Positions 51,583 through 62,171 of a stretch of DNA of 64,000 bases are shown here, piece by piece. Source of the stretch: Phialophora verrucosa (lineage: Eukaryota > Ascomycota > Eurotiomycetes > Chaetothyriales > Herpotrichiellaceae); contig MSED01000013.1 of the NCBI GenBank assembly GCA_002099365.1, forward strand, positions 620,001 through 684,000. The letters are read 5' to 3'. Each line of letters begins with the position of its first letter. Within the stretch, counting starts at the first letter, position 1. The notes beneath the pieces were generated by a model. That model did not search any database. It worked only from the letters and a program-made list of their open reading frames with translations, and was not told the origin of the DNA. The translations under genes were made by a program, and so were the position numbers.

Positions 51583-52410
51583 TCAAGCTTGTCCAGTCTG
51601 GATATTGAAGATTCTCCTGGCCAGCTCCGCAACTACCATCCAGATAATGAGGATCAGGATCTCCGGTCGAAGTAGGATGTTGAGCAAGCCCCTTCCACCT
51701 TGGTTGTTCCCCTTTGCTGCTTCTTCTCTAGTGACTGCATTCGGCTCGCGACGTGGCTCCAAGAGTCCGATCTCTTCGTCACGTCGGTCTGGGGCGGCGT
51801 CGATTTGTACAGGCGCAGGAGGCTTGGCGTCGGCGCGCTTCTTCTTGTTCTTCTTCGGTTTCCGATTTTTCTTCTTATTGTTGGTATGTTGCTGCTCAGC
51901 TCCTAGTAGTGGTGAAGTGTCTGCCACCTCGCGATTGATGTCGTCGTTGCCGGATTCAGGTTCTTCGATTGGCAGGACACTGTATCTGGAGCCCGTGGTG
52001 GTATCGTCAGGTGCCTCCTGTTCCTTTGGTGCAGGCTGGGGTGCTAACTTGGGCGGGTTTGTTTTAACCATGGTAAAGCCCGCTGACTGCATGCTCTCGT
52101 CGACGGCCCCCTGGTTCAAGTTAGTCGTGGTTGGGGGTGAGTCATGGGTCTCCTCAGTGCTGGAAGATGGATGAAGGGTTGTGGCGCCAAGAATGTGGTG
52201 ACTCGATCTGAGTTCCGGTTGTGGCTTCGAGGTGCTCAAAGAGTTCGTACGCGAGTGCGTGGGAGAGACAGAGGGACTGCGTGAAGACACGACAGCAGCA
52301 TTATCGGTAACAAATGGCAATGGGTCACTTTTGGTCGCGCGAGTTGGTCTGATTCGTCTTGGTGGAATCGACGCTAGATCCGGAAGTGCTGGCTGCATTA
52401 TGTTTACCAT
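51583..52410 (-). CDS. Hypothetical protein with C-terminal membrane anchor (2 of 3)
   Basis: About 275 residues from ATG 52410 (MVNIMQPALPDL). The frame stays open upstream to 52539, but the added part is poorly conserved-looking and shorter starts fit better. The protein is mostly low-complexity: Ser/Thr/Pro-rich, then an acidic SVLPIEEPESGNDD segment, then a lysine-rich block (NNKKKNRKPKKNKKK) and an acidic stretch. A hydrophobic helix ILILIIWMVVAELA lies about 15 residues from the end, followed by a short amphipathic tail. This again predicts a tail-anchored protein. No enzyme motif or known family is recognised. Its basic block before the anchor parallels that of gene 1 of the trio. Confidence 0.68.
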   Translation of the reverse strand: MVNIMQPALPDLASIPPRRIRPTRATKSDPLPFVTDNAAVVSSRSPSVSPTHSRTNSLSTSKPQPELRSSHHILGATTLHPSSSTEETHDSPPTTTNLNQGAVDESMQSAGFTMVKTNPPKLAPQPAPKEQEAPDDTTTGSRYSVLPIEEPESGNDDINREVADTSPLLGAEQQHTNNKKKNRKPKKNKKKRADAKPPAPVQIDAAPDRRDEEIGLLEPRREPNAVTREEAAKGNNQGGRGLLNILLRPEILILIIWMVVAELARRIFNIQTGQA

Positions 52411-52950
52411 GGAGGCGCGCGCCACGTAACGGGGTAAGGTGTACAAGAGGATATGATCTCGGAGAGAGGAATGGAGGCTGGTGATTCTGTCTTTGTTGAA
52501 GAGCCGATCTGACAAGATCGGTGGACAGGAGGACAGCACGGAGGAAGATTACGTAGCAGAGGACGATAGTCACTATCTCTGACAGTGAAGATATATCCCT
52601 TTGCACAGTGGCTATCCCAGGGGCAGTAACTGACCGGAAATAATCGGGTGTATTCGCTTCAATTGCCTATTTACCACCACCGTCGAGTAGACGCCCGATA
52701 CGTTGACTTGCTCGGATACCGCCAAAGAGGCCTGACACTGTTCCCCTTGTGCCTCCAGCAAAGTATCCAGCTCTTTAAAGGCATTTGGCCTCTCCGTTTC
52801 GCCATCCCCGGCGGTGTCCACCGTGAAGTGACGAAATCATAGCCTTTTCTTTCAGCCGTCCTCAACAGCTAGAAGGCTAGAAGCTTCCGTCTATCCGCGT
52901 CATCAGTTTCAATCATGGAGCCGTGAGTTGTTCCGTCTCATGTTTATCTT
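52411..52950. other. Intergenic region
   Basis: This 540-base spacer lies between two minus-strand genes. Small frames are present on both strands but nothing is supported. Confidence 0.5.
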
Positions 52951-53517
52951 TCAGGAGAAAAGCCGTTCAGAGACCAGTATCAAAGCAGCCACGCAAGCAG
53001 CAACGAACAGAACCAGGTTCACATTGAAGCAGCCGTTGGCAAGTGGCGCGTTTGTCTGTTTGTCGTCCAGTTGCTGCGGACGAGATATTTGCTGGGGCCA
53101 ACAGTCTTCAGGCTCGCTCACTTCCTCCTCTATGCGGTTCAGTTCCTTGTCAAGGGCGGCTGCCTTTTCTTTGGCATCGCACAGGCCCATCCCATCGGCG
53201 GCATGCATTCCCATTACCTGCTGTTGCTGGTGCATTCCTGCCTCAAGCACGCAGCGAGAGCGGATCCAGCAAAACGTCATGTGTCGAACGAAGTCGTCTT
53301 CCAAGAGATATTTTGTCCATTCTTCAACCGTAGGCTTGACATTCGACCCAGTGGCGAGCATGACGATGGCGCGGCTTCGTTCGAGCTGGGTGTCAGCTGC
53401 GGCGGGTTGCTTGTTCGGTGAAGCCTTGAGGCTCGAAGATGTTTCAATAAGGTCTGGGAGGCTTGAAATGTCCATGTGTTCACGAGGGCCGCTGTTGGCA
53501 GGGGATGATTGATACAT
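52951..53517 (-). CDS. Hypothetical protein with C-terminal membrane anchor (3 of 3)
   Basis: A 188-residue single-exon protein. The N-terminus is Ser-rich; a central segment (VEEWTKYLLEDDFVRHMTFCWIRSRCVLEAG) looks folded and helical. A heptad-like stretch DAKEKAAALDKELNRIEEEV suggests a short coiled coil, then a polar linker leads to the final hydrophobic helix VNLVLFVAACVAALILV, six residues from the end. There is no signal peptide. A coiled coil before a C-terminal anchor is reminiscent of SNARE-like or tethering proteins, but the heptad is too short to call a SNARE. Family unknown. A 5' exon beyond 53517 cannot be excluded. Confidence 0.68.
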   Translation of the reverse strand: MYQSSPANSGPREHMDISSLPDLIETSSSLKASPNKQPAAADTQLERSRAIVMLATGSNVKPTVEEWTKYLLEDDFVRHMTFCWIRSRCVLEAGMHQQQQVMGMHAADGMGLCDAKEKAAALDKELNRIEEEVSEPEDCWPQQISRPQQLDDKQTNAPLANGCFNVNLVLFVAACVAALILVSERLFS

Positions 53518-55309
53518 GAAACCGTCTTGCGAGATCTTGATATGAGTCTTTTCAGCTCGAGGTGGTGAACTGGCTCACATTGCTGTTTCAAGCTGTTTGT
53601 CTTTGAGAATGAGCTCTTTTTGCTACAGTTCTGAATATGAATCTGGACGTTTAGAGGGATCGTACTTCAAAGGCTGCGGAGAGGAGAATTTTGCTGAATA
53701 GAACCAGGCATGTTCAAGAGGTGGAAGTGGCTTTATGGTCATACATCTCTGCCGAGCGTTCGCAGCGCCGAAGGAAAAGCGTGGAGCGGCAGTCATGCAG
53801 TTGTAAGGACGTTGTCTGCTTTGTCTCTCGATGAATTCTTCTGTGCCAGGATGTCAACAAATGGCAATAGAGCCCAATCCACATCGCTATGAGCAATTTG
53901 TAGTACGGTTGAACTCCGAAGCTGGCCAATTTTCTAGTGTCGCCGGTAGGCCCGGCTACAGCTCATCAATCCTTTGCCACGCCGCCGAGGATCGTTGGAA
54001 TATGATCCCAATCATGTGAACTTTTCACATGCTTAATGGCTGTTTCACCGCCGTCCCGGTCGCACTAGCAAGGGTAACTCTCGTTCCAGCGACATTGAAG
54101 GACGCATAACACGGTCAAAAGTCGACATAGAGCGGAGAATTCTCTTGCAATATCATTGCGTCTTTGCTTAGGCGATGTTTGTTTTTTTTCTCACTGTCCT
54201 CCATCATCATGTCATCTTCGAATTCCGTCCTGGAACTTGGCCTGAACCATCGTGTTGACATTGATAGGAAGGATTCAGAGAAGAGGAAGAGTGTATATTT
54301 CCTCGGAATCCAAGTTGGATTCCAGTAGCTATACATACGTTCAGTTGAACCCTGTAGAGGTGTCCTTCAACATGCAATTGCAACATTCTGGATGTAGGGC
54401 ATCATCTATGTTTCATCTCAAAGTCCTACCTAGCCAGATCCATAAAAGCCTACCGCTCAGGGACCGGGGTGTCCAATTGGTAAGATCGTTTCTAACCTCG
54501 AGATGGCAGAGACGTTGTATTGAGAAGGAATAGTTGCCAATGTCCGCTCCCAATGCAGGGTTGTGTCTTCGGCGATGGATGTCTCTATTGAGAACAAGCC
54601 AGGAGGAGGACGTCTATAGATACTTTGGTGAGATGTAATACCTTGACTGTGGGAAGTATGGCGTGCGCGCCCCTTTATGCTCCTTGTGGAGGCGGGAAGA
54701 CACAATGAGGTTGTCACATAGGCTGATCTTGAGCTGAGATTTGCCGCTGTGATAGGCCATCACAAATCTAGCGTAGAAGCTAGAATCGCCATTTTGCAAT
54801 GGTGATTCGGTGAACCCTGTTTTTGATCAGACACGAAGATGTTCTGTGGGACAAGGATGGGAAGAAGTGTGTCCGCAGTCAATCTGAAGAACCCGACACG
54901 TAACACGGTTGACGTCATCGCTGGATGCACGCCGCACCTGGTGTTCATGGGCATTGTGGTTTTGTCTTTCCTTCACAACCCCAGCGATTGGGATCAGCGA
55001 AATGGGATTCAAAGACAGTGAGCTTTGGTGTTCTCAGAGCGGCTAGAGAGGCGTAAAAGCCACGTCCTCTTTGTGCTTGCGACAGGAGGGAGTGCGACGG
55101 CAGGCACATCCTGCCCACCATCAGGCGACAAATAGTTGGACGAAGAGAGGCCAAAGCTGTTGTTCTGTTCGCATTGACCCTTCCACCTGCTTTTTGGGGC
55201 TAATATTCCATATCGGCGTCGGCGGACGGATGGATGGATACGTAGCAGTATACCACGATGACCACCGAGTCAAGTCCATCAGTAAACTGGAGCATCCATT
55301 GATCATCGC
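53518..55309. other. Long intergenic region
   Basis: This 1.8-kb region separates the tail-anchor trio from the dioxygenase. Frames such as 54252-54533 and 55071-55313 carry no recognisable motif. No transposon ends, tRNA or clear repeat was found. Confidence 0.5.
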
Positions 55310-56423
55310 CTAAGCCTTCCCTTCTACCAGAGGGACGCGCAGCTCTAAACCGCCTTGGTGCGTATACACGCCCTTCAAATCCCCCACACTCCGTCTCAAA
55401 ATCCACTCCTCGCTTGTCAACTCTAACTCCTCCTTCTGCGACTCCGGCTGCTGGTCGATCAGCCCGCCCTTGAGCCGGCGTAGTACCACTGAGTCTTCAG
55501 GTCGGGAGAAGAACACCAGGCTATGCCGGTCGATCTTGTCCTGTGGCGGCATCGGGGGGACGACCCGATGAACATTGGACCGCAGCAACCCCGCCGTGAA
55601 CCTGACCAAGGCATCTCCGAGATTGACAATGGCCGAGCCAGGGACAGGCCGCACGTAGACCCATTCGTTACTTTCCGGAAGGCGAATCTGCAGTCCACCC
55701 ATCCAGTTGAAGAGGATTGTGAGCGACCCAAAGTCTGTATGCTCGCCTAGCCTGGCTTTCTCTTCGCTGAATTTTCCTGGTGCTGTCTTATTAAACCTTA
55801 CATGGTCGCCGGATCGCTCCTCGATACGATGTAGTTTCGTGAATGTTCCTACAGGTAGCTCCAGGTTCTTCTCGAGGTGTGTAAACATGAGGTCGATGGC
55901 GGCTCGGCAGTTCCGGGCATAGTCCCCTAATAAATCCCAGTTCCGCTTGATCAGGTCCGGGCACGGAAGAGGTTTGCAATTACCGATCAGGTCGTCCTTG
56001 CGCATCTAGAGTTACAGTCAGTATCGCCGTCAGACAAATGAGGCGGAGAATAGGCCGATTGACATTGTAATTCTCGTTTCGCTGCACCGTGCCGTCTTCC
56101 ATCTCCATTTTACCTAGAAGACGATACCCGAAGAAGGGGTCGATCTTTTCTCTGGCCACCTTATCCTTCTCTTGATCGGGAAGACTGTGGAACTCCTTTT
56201 GAACGATATGGAGTTGTTCGGCTTGCGACACCAGCTTTTCACCGAGAGCAGAACCTTCCATGCTCAGGTAGAAGAAGCCGAGCTCTTTCGAAGCCTTGAA
56301 GAAAGTGCGAGACTCGACGGCATCATCGGCTTCTAGCTTACTCAGAGAGATCGACACAAGTGGTGCGGTTGTCAACCCTTCCGCAAAGGGCGGATATTGA
56401 TTGTGTGAGGTTGTCAAGACCAT
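55310..56423 (-). CDS. 2-oxoglutarate/Fe(II)-dependent dioxygenase (isopenicillin-N-synthase-like)
   Basis: Two exons: 56423-56064 and 56005-55310, giving 351 residues. The 58-nt intron begins at AAT/GTCAAT and the junction NENYN/MRKDD matches the family's usual layout. The iron triad is His209 and Asp211 (GEHTDFGSLTILF) and His266 (SNVHRVV); Arg280 and Ser282 (DRHSLVFF) hold 2-oxoglutarate. An N-terminal non-haem domain (DIOX_N-like) starts with PLVSISLSKLE. Family members hydroxylate, desaturate or cyclise small molecules in secondary metabolism or catabolism, using O2 and 2-oxoglutarate. It lies 1.1 kb from a divergent FAD monooxygenase, so they may act in one pathway. Substrate unknown. 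Confidence 0.9.
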
Positions 56424-57557
56424 GATTGCTGCCTCTGTTCGAGTTCCTGGGTAAGCTCGAATTTGTCGTTGTTGTGCTGTCGGGCGTCGCGTGTGCAGAT
56501 GAAGAAAAGGTGGAATATTATATCTCTCCTCTCCTCTCCATCGGGTACGCATCCCTGCCGACCTGAGACCCCGCTTCACTCGGCTTAACATCCCGCTGAG
56601 CCGGCGGAGCAGCGAGGATCGACACGTGCGGGCAACTTGCCGACACGCCTCCAGTAGATGATCATTTGACTTGAACCTCGTGGCCTGAGATGTGTTGTAT
56701 CACGAAAGGGACATGCGCAGGGGCGAAGAGCGATGTCTGGGCGACGGACCAATTATTTTGCAGCCCCGACATGGCGCGTGTCCGATATACATTCGGCTAG
56801 GAAGTCGTGCAGCCCTTAACAGCAGTGTTCCAGTCCGCGTTTATGGCGACCATCCAGTACTCGGACCAGTATTTGAGCGCGATCGATTACGAAGACCACT
56901 CGTCGGCGTCGTTTCTCATTAGTGTTTCCGCCTAGGGTAGCGGACGCGGACGAAGGTGGACTTGGTCAGCGATATCCTCGGCGATGCCACCACGTTCATG
57001 GTGAGCCTACACATGCGACGTCAACTGAGCGGAACATAACGCAATCGAGCGGATAAGCTAGTCATGTCAAATCAAGCCCGGGATGTCGACGCCATTCCAT
57101 GGTCCTCGTTACTGAGAATGTACACAGGTATCCTACGGCGGGAGTGGAGTTCGTGATGGGAGTTGGGCGGAGTTTTTCGACCTCGGGTCCGAGTATCCAA
57201 TGCCACCCGAGTACAACCCCCCCGAGCCCTTACTCCTTTCAGTATCTTCGGTCGCTACACAGAGACAGTGGTGAAAGCATATGGTGCTGCAGTTGAATTA
57301 TCCTGCGATCAAAACGCCCGCATTGAAATCCATGACGGTATCAACACTGGGACATTGCTCCTGCCCGCGAAGGTAGTGGAAAATAGTGTCAATCTACTCC
57401 GTGAGAGCGAGCTCTTCCCGTTCCCTTAATGTGTTTAAAATCCTCTTCACGCCCATGTCCAGATCTGCGTGCTTCACCACATTTACATGCACAGGGCACG
57501 CACGACTACTCTTCGAGGTGAAAGGTAAATAATAACTCAGTCCAGCAAGTCATTGCT
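56424..57557. promoter_or_regulatory. Divergent promoter region
   Basis: This 1.1-kb region lies between the dioxygenase and the FAD monooxygenase, which are transcribed apart. Short frames at 56692-56922 and 57163-57429 have no family features. No strong inverted repeat was seen. Confidence 0.5.
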
Positions 57558-58832
57558 ATGTCTGCACCACCTCTGAAAGTCCTCATCTCAGGGGCAGGCA
57601 TCGCGGGCCCCTGTCTCGCCTACTGGCTCGCCAGGACACGGCTACGCGCATCCATCACCATCGTCGAACGATCGCCCACCCCGAGAGCCACGGGCCAGGC
57701 GATCGACATCCACGGCCCGGCCATCGAGATTGTCCGACGCATGAAGTTGCTCGATGCCATCCGCTCGCGGTACACAACCGAGGAAGGGACCGTGTTTCTG
57801 AATACCGTGGGCAAGCCCGTCGCTCGGTTCGGCGCCGGCGAGACGTTCACGGCGGAATACGAGATCTTGAGGGCCGACCTGTCGCAATTCTTTCTGGAGG
57901 CGACCAAACCGTTCGACAATATCCGGTACATGTACGGAGCATCTATATCCTCTCTCACCCAGACGGGCGCAGACGCTCGTGTCAGAGTGAAGTTCACGAG
58001 TGGGACGGAAGATACCTTTGATCTGGTCGTCGCGGCAGACGGATACACGTCGAGGACGCGGCCGATGATCCTGGACGCGCAGACCCTCCAGCATAAGCAC
58101 AAAGTTAACGAGAAGAGTAATGACAAGAGCATCCACAACTTCCTAGGTCAATACATTGCCTTTTTCAGCATTCCAAGTCGCCCGGACGATTCGCGAATGT
58201 GGCAGATCTACAGCTTGCCCAAGGGACTCTGCATTATGATCCGCCCGCACCGGAACCCGGCCACCATGGGCGCATACTTGAGCATTACGATGCCCGCACG
58301 TGGGCAACGTGATCCCGCGGTCGAAGAAGCCATGGAAGCCGGCCCAGACGAGACCAAGAAGATGCTGCACACTTACTTCGACGATGCAGGCTGGGAGGCC
58401 AAGCGGGTGCTGGAGGCCATGGACCGCGCGCCGGACTTTTACATGTCCCGAGCTGTGCAGGTGAAGTTGCCGAAATGGACGAACGGGCGGGGTGTGGTGC
58501 TTGGAGACGCGGCCTGGGCGACTTTTGGTGCCGGAACGACTCTGGCAATTGGGGGCGCATATATACTCGCCGGGGAGTTGTCGAAGATGCAGAGCAGCGC
58601 TGATATTCCCCATGCGTTGGAGAGATATGAGGAAGTCTTCCGCCCGGTTTACGCCAAGATGGAGGACCTGATTCCGGGGTTTCCTCAGATAATGTTCCCG
58701 CAAAGTCTGTGGGGGATTGGGGTACGGGACTCTGTGCTGTGGGTTTTGAGCAAGACGAAGCTGTATAAATTACTTGGGGATGGACCGGAGACGAAGTGGG
58801 AACTGCCCTCTTACGACTGGGTGGATGTATGA
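57558..58832 (+). CDS. FAD-dependent monooxygenase (TetX/salicylate-hydroxylase-like)
   Basis: A 424-residue intronless flavoprotein. The FAD-binding N-terminus reads VLISGAGIAGPCLAYWLAR (residues 8-26), and the conserved GQAIDIHGPAIEIVRRM follows. The DG motif is VVAADGYTSRTR and the GD motif is VVLGDAAWATFGAGTT. The usual GDAAH has Trp in place of His, seen in some TetX-type fungal enzymes. These group A hydroxylases use NAD(P)H and O2 to hydroxylate aromatic or polyketide substrates. There is no C-terminal thioredoxin-like domain, so it differs from the enzyme at 1266. It likely partners the divergent 2OG dioxygenase in a small oxidative gene set. Substrate unknown. Confidence 0.9.
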   Translation: MSAPPLKVLISGAGIAGPCLAYWLARTRLRASITIVERSPTPRATGQAIDIHGPAIEIVRRMKLLDAIRSRYTTEEGTVFLNTVGKPVARFGAGETFTAEYEILRADLSQFFLEATKPFDNIRYMYGASISSLTQTGADARVRVKFTSGTEDTFDLVVAADGYTSRTRPMILDAQTLQHKHKVNEKSNDKSIHNFLGQYIAFFSIPSRPDDSRMWQIYSLPKGLCIMIRPHRNPATMGAYLSITMPARGQRDPAVEEAMEAGPDETKKMLHTYFDDAGWEAKRVLEAMDRAPDFYMSRAVQVKLPKWTNGRGVVLGDAAWATFGAGTTLAIGGAYILAGELSKMQSSADIPHALERYEEVFRPVYAKMEDLIPGFPQIMFPQSLWGIGVRDSVLWVLSKTKLYKLLGDGPETKWELPSYDWVDV

Positions 58833-59220
58833 GAAGCGATGGACGGCAAGTACAACACAGTAAGTGTGAAGTAAAAGGGATGGGAATTCCAGTAGCTCGC
58901 TTTGCTAGCCAAGTTGGTACGAGTAGCCGGGATCCATCCATCTTTCCATATAGCCCTATGAGATGGAGCGAGCCTGCGCAGGATATGGCTTCAACACCAG
59001 GACATCTCTCGACCAATCCACAATTCCATTCGCAATCGGTTAGGTCCAAGCACTCCGTAGCAATCCATGAATACACGAGCCAAATCCGGTAGTCAGAGGC
59101 GCAGCTCAGCCCAGCACCCGTTTCAAGCCATTTCACAAACTGTTAGGCATGACGCCTGGATATGATCTTGTTCTAACTCGATCCTCTAGGCAGATCGGAA
59201 GCTTCTGTCTCCCTCCAGAC
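58833..59220. other. Intergenic region
   Basis: This 388-base stretch between the monooxygenase stop codon and the F-box-type relic holds no supported gene. Confidence 0.5.
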
Positions 59221-59781
59221 TCAGGATCTCCAAAGATTCTGTCTCGCTTCGGTGTCCATTCCAGCTAGATCGCTGTCTTCCAGGAGCCTCAGCTCAATTC
59301 CTGCAACCTTGCAAGCGATCATGGTATAGTTGAAAACGCCCTTCTCAGTGCTGGTCATTCGCCGATAGGGTGCTCGATTGGCACTTTTCGGGCAGCAGCG
59401 GCCGGCGTCGGTGGGGTCGCACCGGCAAGTCGCCATGATTCTTGACCGGCGGGAGTTGATGCAGCTCAAGAAAGGTGATCTGTCGAAGTGAAAATAGCTT
59501 AGCCCGATTGAGAAGAATGCCTCGGACTATCTTAGTTCTCAGACCTTGAATACGCTCCGTTTGGCTTAGGTTGGTGATGATCGTGAGACGAGGCCCGCGG
59601 GTAACTCGGAAGCGAAAGAGTAAGGACTTGATGGTTTGGTGATAAGCAGGCCCAAGGGGCAGGAGGGCTTTTCAATCAGCATCTCTGGGGAAATGACAAG
59701 GCGCTGCAGATTCTCAAATGGCACCAACGTAGTGAGAAGTGCGTGGTTCTCGATCCAATACACACCCTTGAAGACCTGCAC
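59221..59781 (-). pseudogene. Broken F-box/LRR-type gene relic
   Basis: Three consecutive segments in different frames on the minus strand read like one fungal F-box-associated protein. First comes LLTTLVPFENLQRLVISPE... to SELPAGLVS (59781-59590). Next, in another frame, TIITNLSQTERIQGLRTK and LFSLRQITFLELHQ (about 59585-59450). Last, in a third frame, KVAGIELRLLEDSDLAGMD to the stop at 59221. The pattern (leucine-rich strands, a PxSL-like turn, then a closing GIELRL element) is common in fungal F-box proteins with irregular LRRs. No GT-AG intron pair I found joins them, so frameshifts are the simplest explanation. The F-box itself is not visible. Confidence 0.5.
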
Positions 59782-60142
59782 AAGACTTTTGTAATTCTGA
59801 AGGATGCTGGCATGTGAAGAAGGCGTTAGATGAGTCGATGGCGCTCAATCTAAGGGTGGCAGCTGCTCCGGAAGAACGGTGAACATCTTATTATCTGTCA
59901 GCAGAGACGGTGCACAGACATGATATCGCAGAACGGAGAGGAGGAGCAAGGGAAGTTGTCATCCTAGGGGAGTGCTTGTCAAGGAAAGGAAGAATGTGGT
60001 CATGGGCTTTGGAACTTGCTCGCCGGAAGTCCATCACTTGAACCCAGCAATTTTACATATCTATCTTTTCCTTTCTCCACACGCTGTCAAACGCTTTGCG
60101 GAGCCTTAGTCTGGGCGAGAAACACCGAATGCTGGCTGACAT
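59782..60142. other. Intergenic region
   Basis: A short spacer upstream of the relic and downstream of the nitroreductase. No gene or repeat is supported; a 5' remainder of the relic could extend into it. Confidence 0.5.
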
Positions 60143-61021
60143 CTATTCCTTGGCACCGTGAACGAAGACTCTCTCCTCGAGAGGCTTGAAGGTCTTGGGG
60201 TAGGTGTCAGCAGCAGGCTTGCCAAACACGAGTTGAGCCTTCAAACTCCAGTTCTGGGGGACGTTCCATGTCGAGGCAATCTTCTCGTCGATCAACGGGT
60301 TGTAGTGTTGCAGGTTGGCGCCGAAGCCTTCCTTCTCGAGAGCAGTCCACACTAGAACGCGCTTAGTCAGCAATTCAATCGATTATAGACCGACGGCAGC
60401 TTCGTAGAGCGACAGGCGTCAAATGGACGGGGATGAGTACTTACAGACGTACTGATGCATAGCGTTCGTATGCTCGCTCCACTGGGGGAATTTATCGGCA
60501 TATAGCGGATATTGTTCCTGCAACTTGGCGACATCCTTTGGCTCCTCGTAGAACAGAATCGTGCCGTATCCGGCCTTGAAGCCATTGAGCTTCTGCTCGG
60601 ACGATGGCCATGCCTCTGGGGGTGCGACGGACTTGATGATCGGAATGACGATGTCGCCCCACAATTTCTTGTGCTCTTCGTTCAACAGGACGACCACGCG
60701 AGTCGATTGTGAGTTGAAAGAGCTGGGCACGTGCGTGACGGCTGCGTTAACGATCTCGTGAATCTTCTTGTCTGAGATGGGAGAATCACTGGAGAGGGCG
60801 TAGTATGTGCGGCGCGACTTGACGGCCTCGAAGAAACTGTCTGATGACATCTTGCTTGCTGATGACGTGAGTTGACGAGTTTGTGGAATGGTCGTTCGCA
60901 GGCTGTCGAGAGGTGCTGTTGATTTGGTGATGGGTCGTGTGAGAGGTGAGAGTGAGGTGGAGGTGAGACGAGCAGGTCGGGAGCTTAAGTATCTGTACGT
61001 CTGAGGCGCTGGGACACGCAT
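60143..61021 (-). CDS. Nitroreductase family protein (Hbn1/Frm2-like), probably mitochondrial
   Basis: Two exons: 61021-60445 and 60351-60143, giving 261 residues. The intron has GTAAGT and TAG signals and joins QYV/LWTALEKEGFGANLQHYNP in frame. Family landmarks are FFEAVKSRRTYYALS, VTHVPSSFNSQSTRVVVL and FGANLQHYNPLID, matching yeast Hbn1/Frm2-type nitroreductases with bound FMN. A presequence rich in Arg/Ser/Thr and without acids (first about 50 residues) suggests mitochondrial targeting; an internal ATG at 60850 would give a 204-residue cytosolic form. These enzymes reduce nitro or quinone groups and modulate oxidative or lipid stress. Their neighbourhood with a drug-efflux transporter hints at detoxification, but this is weak. 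Confidence 0.88.
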
Positions 61022-62171
61022 TTTTCCCTGCCGAGTTTTCTCGATGTCGGATCTAAACCGAATTATGGTGCAATGCAGATAGCAGCAACACGCAGTTAAA
61101 TGTGGACGGTGCCTTAACGATCGAGCGGATTGGCGCGGATGATTCTCGAACTTGGGTTTGTACCACAACTGGCGCTGGTTCCTGGTGGAGCGCATGGGCG
61201 AGGCTGGAGCCAATTCCGCGATTTGTCAGTGGTGGTTGGTGATGATGTTGTAAGCATCATGGTTGCGTCAAGAGCTGGGCATCGAGGATAAAGAAAGCGA
61301 CTGTGGCACCAAGTCCACCGCACGTCTCTGGTGAGGATCTGGTGAGGATCTGGAGTGTTCTGATTGATTCCAAAGCCACAATGTGGAGCTATTCAAAGCT
61401 CCTTCGTGGCGCTTCGGCAGTTGGGACACTGCGAGCCTCCGCCTCTTATCACGCATTCCGCCAATCATCTTCACAAACGCCAAGTTCGAGGTCACGGTGC
61501 GCGGAGCTTTCGTTGTTCCTTCTCCAGCTTGATGTCGCTGTGGGCTTTTGTGCTTCGGATTCATATCAACACGGGAAGCCTGGACTGCTTGGACGAAAGA
61601 CTCAGGAGAAATCGACTTTCGCGGGTCATTGGGGAAGAGATACTGGTCACAAGTTGGACTCACTCCTTGAGAAAAGTGCTCATCTCTCGTAGAATTCATT
61701 CCAACAGGAATATGAGCACGGGCGCTAAGAAGGCGAGAAAGGACGCCGCACAGATGCAGAGCAGGGCAACGAACGGGACTATATACCCAGGAGATGTTCA
61801 GTACGCATCCTTGCGCATTCGGCCCTTTCGGCCAAATTTCGTGCGAATTCCTGCAGCCGCCTAACAAAACAGGAAAATGTGAGACGTCAAGGCTTGCCGC
61901 AAGAGTAGCCTGTTGCTGCAGCAGGCGAACAACTCCTCGAAGAATGATGTTGTATTTTCAATCGTGAAAGAATATGGACACTGCAAGCCGCTACACTGGC
62001 GAAATCGATCCACAGTCCCATCTTGCATCAGCAGGCGACAGTTGTCGCAGAAGACAATCCTCTCGAGTCCGCATTGTCCTAACCTGCTGAAGTCGAGGTT
62101 GTAAGAAGCCAACCCGCTGCGTTCGGAATATTTCCACTTGCTGCATGCTTATCATTAGCTGCCGTTTCATG
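61022..62171. other. Intergenic region
   Basis: This 1.15-kb stretch between the nitroreductase promoter and the MFS 3' end contains overlapping short frames on both strands, the longest at 61268-61867, none with family features. No gene is called. Confidence 0.5.

Noticed and set aside
51307..51675. 122-residue plus-strand open frame
   Set aside because: It overlaps the 3' end of a better-supported minus-strand gene and has no family features.
61268..61867. 199-residue minus-strand open frame
   Set aside because: No motif, mixed composition and an overlapping plus-strand frame of similar length; looks like chance.
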